Positions 58,055 to 64,000 of a stretch of 64,000 nucleotides of DNA are shown in pieces. A model generated the notes under the pieces. That model ran no database searches, was not told the origin of the DNA, and saw only the letters and a program-made list of their open reading frames with translations. Source of the DNA: Linderina pennispora (taxonomy: Eukaryota; Kickxellomycota; Kickxellomycetes; Kickxellales; Kickxellaceae); contig NW_024468251.1 of assembly GCF_002104995.1 (NCBI RefSeq), positions 930,001-994,000 on the forward strand, given 5' to 3'. The translations under genes were made by a program, and so were the position numbers. Every line of letters begins with the position of its first letter. Position 1 is the first letter of the stretch.

Positions 58055-59902
58055 ATGTTCGAGGTCGATCCCAATTCGCAGTCCAATTTGGGCGAGGTAA
58101 CCACCAACCATATCCACATGGACGTCACAGTGGATTTTGTCAAGAAGAGCCTGGCGGGAACAGCGACGCTGGAAATCGAGACCCTGGCAGATACGCAGGA
58201 GGTCGTTTTGGACACAGCGCACTTGGTCATCAATGGCGCCTCGCTGCTCAGCTCTGACGGTGCACCGGCCACAGCGCTTGAGACTGACGTGAGCACCGTG
58301 CACAAGGTGTACGGGACAGCGCTGCGGGTGAAGTTGCCAGAGCCCGTGTCGGTCGGCAGCAAGTTCAAGGTCAAAATCGAATATGAAACGACGCCCAGTG
58401 GCGGCGCCATTCAGTTCTTGACGCCCGAGCAAACGCTGGGCAAGATGCACCCTTATCTGTTCACGCAGTGCGAGGAGATCCACGCGCGCAGCTTGCTGCC
58501 GTGCCAGGACAGCCCCTCAGTCAAGCTGTCGTATTCTGCGGACATCCGCGTACCCAAGCCGCTGACTGCTCTGATGAGCGCGATCTCGACCAGCTCGCGC
58601 GACGACGGCGAGTTCACGGTGTACAGCTTCGAGCAGAACACAACGATTCCGTCGTATCTTATTGCGCTCGTTGTAGGAAACCTGGCCAAGTCGGACATCA
58701 GCGACCGCTGCGCTGTCTGGTCCGAGCCCGAGAACATCCAGGACTGCGCATGGGAGTTTGCTGAGATGGACACCATTCTGTCGCATGCTGAGCAGCTGGT
58801 GGTGCCGTACTCGTGGGGCCGCTACGACCTGCTGGTGCTGCCTCCCTCGTTCCCGTTCGGCGGTATGGAGAACCCGTGCCTGACCTTTGTGACGCCGACG
58901 CTGCTTGCCGGCGACCGCTCGCTGACGGATGTCATTGCTCACGAGATTGCGCACAGCTGGGCAGGCAACCTGGTAACGACCAAGAACTGGGAGCACTTCT
59001 GGCTCAACGAGGGCTGGACGACGTTCTTTGAGCGCAAGATTGTCGCGCTGCTTAATGGGGAGGATGCTCGGCAGCTGAGCTGCGTCATTGGCGAGAGCGA
59101 TCTTGCCGAGGCTGTCGATTTTTACGGCCACGACAGCGCACTGACATCGCTCGTACCTAAGCTGGATGGCGTCGATCCCGATGACGCATACTCGACAGTG
59201 CCGTATGACAAGGGCGCGCACCTGCTGTACTACCTCGAGCAGTACCTGGGCGGGCCTGCTGTGTTTGAGCCGTACATGCGGGCATACATCACCGAGTTTG
59301 CCGGAAAGTCGATCACGACTCAGGACTGGAAGGACTTTTTGTTCAGCTACTTTAGCAAGCACGACGCATCCAAGGTCGAGCTGCTCAACAAGGTGGCCTG
59401 GGACCAGTGGCTGTATGCGCCGGGGATGCCGCCCGTCAGCAACAACTACGACCAGAAGCCGCAGAAGGTGTGTCTGGATCTTGCTGACCGCTGGCTCAAG
59501 GCGTCCGAGAGCGGCGATTATGCGCAGTTTTCTACCAGCGACATCCAGGACTTCTCGACGATGCAGAAGGTGATTTTCCTGACGCGGCTGTCGGAGAACT
59601 CGCCGATCAAGCACGAGACGCTGGCGGCGCTGGACGACGTGTACCAGCTGACCAACTACCGCAACTGCGAGGTGCGGTTCAGCTGGCTGGCGCTGGCGCT
59701 CAAGTCCAACTACATGCATGTGGCAGGCGCCGTTGTCGATATGCTGTCGACACAGGGCCGGATGAAGTACACGCGGCCGCTGTTCCGCCTGCTGCACACA
59801 TGCCCTGAGGGCCGCGAGCTGGCCGAGAAGACGTTCCTGCGTCTGCGCAACTTTTACCACCCGATCTGCTCGCGCATGGTTGAGAAAGACCTCGGCCTGT
59901 GA
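58055..59902 (+). CDS. Leukotriene-A4-hydrolase-type zinc aminopeptidase (M1 family)
   Basis: The frame is intact, 615 residues, the usual length for LTA4H and its yeast homologue LAP2. Substrate motif GGMENP lies at about residues 268-273. Zinc site HEIAH starts at about residue 296, with the third ligand Glu in WLNEGWTTFFE about 18 residues on. The peptide-anchoring YDKGAHLLYYLE helix follows, and the C-terminal armadillo-like helical domain includes RFSWLALALKS and FLRLRNFYHPICSRMV. It lacks a signal peptide, so it is cytosolic or nuclear. The enzyme trims N-terminal residues from short peptides and may hydrolyse epoxides. Confidence 0.92.
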   Translation: MFEVDPNSQSNLGEVTTNHIHMDVTVDFVKKSLAGTATLEIETLADTQEVVLDTAHLVINGASLLSSDGAPATALETDVSTVHKVYGTALRVKLPEPVSVGSKFKVKIEYETTPSGGAIQFLTPEQTLGKMHPYLFTQCEEIHARSLLPCQDSPSVKLSYSADIRVPKPLTALMSAISTSSRDDGEFTVYSFEQNTTIPSYLIALVVGNLAKSDISDRCAVWSEPENIQDCAWEFAEMDTILSHAEQLVVPYSWGRYDLLVLPPSFPFGGMENPCLTFVTPTLLAGDRSLTDVIAHEIAHSWAGNLVTTKNWEHFWLNEGWTTFFERKIVALLNGEDARQLSCVIGESDLAEAVDFYGHDSALTSLVPKLDGVDPDDAYSTVPYDKGAHLLYYLEQYLGGPAVFEPYMRAYITEFAGKSITTQDWKDFLFSYFSKHDASKVELLNKVAWDQWLYAPGMPPVSNNYDQKPQKVCLDLADRWLKASESGDYAQFSTSDIQDFSTMQKVIFLTRLSENSPIKHETLAALDDVYQLTNYRNCEVRFSWLALALKSNYMHVAGAVVDMLSTQGRMKYTRPLFRLLHTCPEGRELAEKTFLRLRNFYHPICSRMVEKDLGL

Positions 59903-60266
59903 GCTGCGGAGAAAGTGTTGCAGTTGATACGCGCGGCACCGCCCTTTTTGGCCATATCTAGGGGCCTGGAGAGACTTGCACAAAACAGTTTTTTCTTCTT
60001 CTTCTGTTGCTGCCGACAGTCTAAATGCGCATGCAATAAAGCGGGAGCTCACAATCGCTGGTTCTGCGGACTGCCGTCAGCTGAGCACTGGCCGCCATGG
60101 CCAAGCCCAAGCCCGGTTTCCACCCCAGAAAGAACGCCCAGGGCGCTTTGCACCTGTTTTTGCCTGCTGTAAGGGGCGGTTTTGTTTGTAGAAACCACCA
60201 GCTTCTCTTTCGCTTCCACTTTAATATTTTCCCTTGCTTTTCCTTTCCGAGTACACTAGCGACACC
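59903..60266. other. Promoter region of the SPA2-like gene
   Basis: 364 bases with a CTT/T-run near 59990-60005 and pyrimidine-rich sequence before the SPA2 start. No gene seen. Confidence 0.5.
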
Positions 60267-62700
60267 ATGGAGTCGACAGCAGGCCAGTTCAGCCGCCTGA
60301 TGGGCATTTTCATTGAACAGGAAATTCGGCATGGAGTAATCAACATGTCGCACGTCGAGCCCGGGAAGCTAGCACGGCTATCGCAGCTGCAATTCCAGGA
60401 GCTGGCTACAGATGTGTACGACGAACTCAACCGGCGTATGAACGAGGCCCATGAAGGTAAGAGGAGGCTGGCTGTGCTGGTATCCAATGGCCTGCGGCTA
60501 CTTCTTGGCGCTAACACGTACCACCCCCAGTAGTCCCGTTCCTACCGGTCCGCGACCACTACCACCCAAAGCGGAACCAGGCGCGGCAGAAGTTGGCCAC
60601 GCTGTCGCGGCCAAAGTTTGTAGACCTTGTCCAGGACGTGAATGCGGAGCTGAGGCGCCGGTTCCCTAACCAGGTTGTCAGCAAGGTAAGGATTCGATGC
60701 CCAAAACAGGCTCAGTTCCTGTGTGCCATGTGTCGAGCAAGGCTTGGCTACGGGATCCGCTTGCAAGGGGCCCTTGTGCTCTTTGGTGCTCCGTATCCAC
60801 CAGCTGCGCTCACAGGCCGACTGCCGAGCTCAGATTGACTCCTGTCCCCAACGCGCTTGCAAGTCGCTCTCATCGTCGCGCATCCAAATGAACGTATAGA
60901 GGATCGGCACAAACGCATGCGTTGTTTTTTCCTCACTGACTGAGAGCTTCCCGTGGGATTTTGTAGCTGCCGCAAGGTCCTGGCGATCATGGCAAACCGC
61001 CTATGCGGAATAACGGGCATGGCGGTCCAGGCGGATCCCAGATCATGCACCAGCAGCAAGGGTACAATAGCCAGTACAACCGATCGCCGCCATCAAGCGG
61101 GTACAACAACGACAAGCAGCTACGGCCATCAGCAGCACGCCAGCAGCCAGCACCAGAGCACCGGCGGATATAGCGCGTATGGCGGCAGCCACGAGTCGCG
61201 GTCACTGAGCCCCGGCAGCAGCACAATGATGGACTCCGTGGACCGCGTTGCCAGCGACCTCAACCACGCAATCCAGATCAGCCAGCCAGGCGGCTCGGGC
61301 CGGATCTCGACGCCAGACAACCGCACCGCTCGCGCACAAACCAATGCCTCCACGACCAGCAGCACATCCATGAGTGACGCAGACAAGCTGCGCAACGAAT
61401 ACGAGATGCGGCTGGCGGCCATGCGCAAGCGGATCGGGCAGCTCGGAGAGCCAGATGCTCGATTACCGCATGAACGACTCGCCCGACAGCAAAGTCGACG
61501 AGGTCAACAATCTGGAGAAGCTGAACCACGTGCTGACACAAAAGAATGAGCGGCTTGAAAACGACATCAAAATCCTGCGCGACCAGCTCATGTCCGCCAA
61601 GGCCGAGGTCCCGGCGCTGCGCTCCGAAAACGAAGCCCTGCGTCGCGAGAAGGCACAGCTGGTGGACCGCGAGCGCGAACTGAAGCGCGATCTCGACGAC
61701 GCCCGGGCCAAGATCCGCAAGTACAAGACCACATCGGTGTTTGCTCGCGACCACCATGAGACCGACCTGGAGCCGCCTCCTAAGCTCATGATGAGCGAGG
61801 GTGCGATCCGCAAGTCCTCGGTGCTCGGCTTCCAGGAGGCTGTCGACAAAATGCTGCTTGCAACACGGTCTGACAACGTCGACGGCGATCTGACGCTGGC
61901 GGCCAGCTCCGTCAAAGCGCGCGTGCGGCGAACTAAGGGCCGACGTGTGCGCCTACGAGGCTGCACACGACAAAGATCCCGCCCGCTGGCCGCTGGCGCC
62001 GAACATCCGGCACAGCCTGCTGCCGCAGACCATGGAGTCGTTTGAGCAGAACCTGTCGAGTCTTGAGATCGCTATCAGCAACCACCTCGACAGCATGGGC
62101 GTGTCGCCGATCTCGCTGCTGGAAACGGCTGCCAGCCATCTAACCACCTCCGTGGTCAGCCTCGTCAAAATGCTCAAGGTGTGCCGCAGCGACGACCGTG
62201 CGCCGCCGCGCCTCCCCGGCCAGGACATCTCGATCACGCAGAAGATGGACATGCTCAGGATAAACCTGGAGGACAAAACAGACACAATTGTCGAAGGCAT
62301 CCAGACAATGCTGCGGATTGTGCGCGCGACCAACCCCGACCCAAAAACGCTCTTCGCTACCTTGCAGTCGGTCATCACGTCGGCCCGCACCATCATCGAT
62401 GCGTGTGCCCCGGCGTTTGGCGAGATCGACCAGAGCCCGGAGCTCGCTGCGCACATGCAATCCACTGCGTACGATTCCGCCAAGGCGCGCCAGGTGCTCG
62501 AGGGCCTGGAGAGCGGCCACCTGCAGCTCAACGACCAGCTCAACGACATTGTTGAGGCACAGGAGCTTGCCGACGACAACCAGCTCGACAACCCCGTCGT
62601 CACCGAGCTCCTTGGCGACACCGCCTTCAAGCAGCGTCTGACATCTGCCGTGTTCGACGTTGCAAAGTACACAAAAATGCTAATGGCCCTGATGGACTAG
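60267..62700 (+). CDS. SPA2: SPA2-like polarisome scaffold (Spa2-homology domain)
   Basis: Exon 1 60267-60456, intron 60457-60530 (74 bp), exon 2 60531-60685, intron 60686-60966 (281 bp, branch CACTGAC, acceptor TTTTGTAG), exon 3 from 60967. All three join in phase. Two Spa2-homology (GIT/SHD) repeats lie in exons 1-2: LARLSQLQFQELATDVYDEL and KLATLSRPKFVDLVQDVNAEL. A Gln/Ser/Gly-rich linker follows. A coiled coil lies at about 61510-61730 (LEKLNHVLTQKNERLENDI). The C-terminal helical domain ends MLMALMD at TAG. It should organise MAPK, formin and Rab-GAP partners at growing tips. Single-base breaks occur near 61110, 61450 and 61940. Confidence 0.88.
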
Positions 62701-62737
62701 AATATAAATTTTTTGAAACCGAAAAAAAATTTTCTCT

Positions 62738-63091
62738 CTAGATCTCATGTTCGGCGAGCAGCATGTTGGGAACGCCCTTGACGATCTTGAAGTCGTGGCC
62801 GCACCCATCGCACACCATGCTGCCCTCCTTGACGTGTGTCTCCATAACCACCGTGTGGAACTTTTGCAAAAACTCCTCGTCATCCGCCGGGTTCGCCGGC
62901 ACCGTTGCGGGCAGATCCAGGCCCAGCGAGGTGGCGGTCTTGACCAGCGCGTTCCAGTCGAACCGCGGGATCATGCGCACCAGGAATTCGTCGTTGCGCT
63001 CCGCCTCGACCTGCTCCAGCTCGGCGTTCTCGAACCGCAGAGGGTACTGCTTGTCCGGGTCGGTGCAGTTCCGGACGTTGCACTTGAGCAT
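62738..63091 (-). CDS. TRM112: TRM112 methyltransferase activator
   Basis: The frame is intact, 117 residues, close to yeast Trm112 (135). It starts MLKCNVRNC and later has MVCDGCGHDF, providing four zinc-binding cysteines, and ends NMLLAEHEI. The fold is a zinc-ribbon plus small helical insert. TRM112 is the obligate partner of several tRNA, rRNA and protein methyltransferases (Trm9, Trm11, Bud23, Mtq2 in yeast). Convergent with the SPA2-like gene, only 37 bp apart. Confidence 0.93.
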   Translation of the reverse strand: MLKCNVRNCTDPDKQYPLRFENAELEQVEAERNDEFLVRMIPRFDWNALVKTATSLGLDLPATVPANPADDEEFLQKFHTVVMETHVKEGSMVCDGCGHDFKIVKGVPNMLLAEHEI

Positions 63092-64000
63092 GTTGTGTGT
63101 GATCAGTCCTCATGGTTGGAAGATAGGTTGTGTTGAGAAGGTAGTGGAAGTGCGGATCTGAGAGGTTGAGATTTTGCCAGGCAATTTTCCCCACAGAGCC
63201 TGCATATCAGAATTTCGGTAAGGTATGGGTATCACGTGGATTGCACTAATGCAATGAGGATTTGTATGGTGTTGACTAGTAGGCTGCCCACCACTTGGTG
63301 GCCAAATGTGCTAGTTAGGACCCTGCTGCTATTTTGAGGTGGAGGATATTTCCACCGCGATCTGACGTTCCTAAATTACAAACCAATACCATATGACAAT
63401 GGGTGAAGCCTCACAAGAGACACTGCCTGCCTTGTATTGGAATGGGATTTAAATAGACGATTTATACAGCGTAATTGCGAGATGGAACCACAGTTGGTTT
63501 TACTACAAAAACCAGCGGCTGATAGTTGATTCAGTACCAAATGATACCTGAGGCCGACAGGTAAGCCGAATACTGCAAGTGAAACTAGCAAATGATATAG
63601 CGGTAAAGAAGCAGGTATCGGAGAGATGATCAGTGACGAATATATTGCAAAGATGTCGTGTTTTGTAATCTCGAAATAGGGAGAAACCTCCTAAGCAATT
63701 AAAAGTATTCTGGATAGGAAAATGGACTATTAACTCGCACTACCATTCGTCTTCGCCTAGATGGGAGACTCGTATCTTCTATTTCAAACAGAGTCCTGTG
63801 GAAGCTAAACTGTGGGCAGTGAACATTGATGATGAGCATAATTGTGAAAACGCTGTCGACGAAGAAAGACTAAATCAAAGATACAAATGGAAAGGTTGAA
63901 ATGGGCGTCGTTCCAAAATGTCCATTTCAACCACACTTGCCACCCAAGTGGCTTTATATACTCCTTTGCATACCATTCCTCCTGCCTTGAACCAGGAAGT
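63092..64000. other. Gene-free stretch at the window end
   Basis: AT-rich relative to the genes, with only short frames. A possible hairpin lies near its end (see separate entry). A gene starting just beyond the window cannot be excluded. Confidence 0.45.
63894..63932. repeat. Short inverted repeat (11-bp arms)
   Basis: GGTTGAAATGG at 63894-63904 pairs with CCATTTCAACC at 63922-63932 across a 17-base loop. It could be a chance palindrome, a hairpin in a transcript, or the end of a small inverted-repeat element. Confidence 0.45.

Noticed and set aside
58517..60052. 511-codon minus-strand open frame opposite the aminopeptidase
   Set aside because: The + strand encodes a complete M1 aminopeptidase with all motifs. 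The antisense frame comes from codon bias.

Overview
The window is nuclear DNA of a fungus. Evidence: a fungal gene set (MKT1, SPA2, MAM33, STR2-type cystathionine gamma-synthase, EGT1-type tail, MSS4), high GC at third codon positions, few spliceosomal introns (GTAAG/GTATG donors, CTGAC-type branch sites, TAG/CAG acceptors) and no operons. An early-diverging zoosporic or zygomycete-like lineage such as Kickxellales would fit, but that is inference. I see no tRNA, rRNA or CRISPR array.

Layout. 1-214: tail of an ergothioneine-biosynthesis (EGT1-like) gene on +. 0.8-32.8 kb: a long run of minus-strand genes: GPI-anchored mucin-like protein, solute:sodium symporter, NADPH-oxidase/ferric-reductase-type flavocytochrome, DH(-BAR) RhoGEF, RRP5, SH3-polyQ-WW RasGEF (CDC25-like), MKT1, glutathione reductase, and a YGR210C-type OBG GTPase. 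33.4-35.6 kb: copy A of a degenerate repeat that runs into the 3' end of SPC2 (signal peptidase subunit). 36.7-54.3 kb: GST-like protein, DHH1 interrupted by an intein, STR2, RPN3, VMA21, MSS4, eIF2B gamma, MAM33 and EBP1/PA2G4. 54.7-56.9 kb: copy B of the repeat, inverted, carrying a broken copy of the SPC2 3' end. 58.1-63.1 kb: leukotriene-A4-hydrolase-type aminopeptidase, SPA2-like polarity scaffold and TRM112.

The most notable object is a roughly 439-residue intein (38373-39693, minus) inside the DEAD-box helicase DHH1. It sits immediately before a conserved Cys between the two RecA lobes. It has recognisable splicing blocks and a LAGLIDADG-type endonuclease region in which both catalytic aspartates appear to be replaced.

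Many conserved genes are broken by single-base shifts, mostly insertions. They cluster in some genes (RRP5 3' half, RasGEF, MKT1, MSS4), while others (RhoGEF, STR2, MAM33, aminopeptidase, TRM112) are clean. I treat these as probable sequence errors, and gene spans below bridge them. Functionally the region holds housekeeping genes: ribosome biogenesis (RRP5, TRM112, EBP1), translation and mRNA control (eIF2B gamma, DHH1, MKT1), Ras/Rho/PIP2 polarity signalling (RasGEF, RhoGEF, MSS4, SPA2), redox and sulfur metabolism (EGT1, GLR1, STR2, GST, NOX-like), and proteostasis and membrane biogenesis (RPN3, SPC2, VMA21, aminopeptidase).
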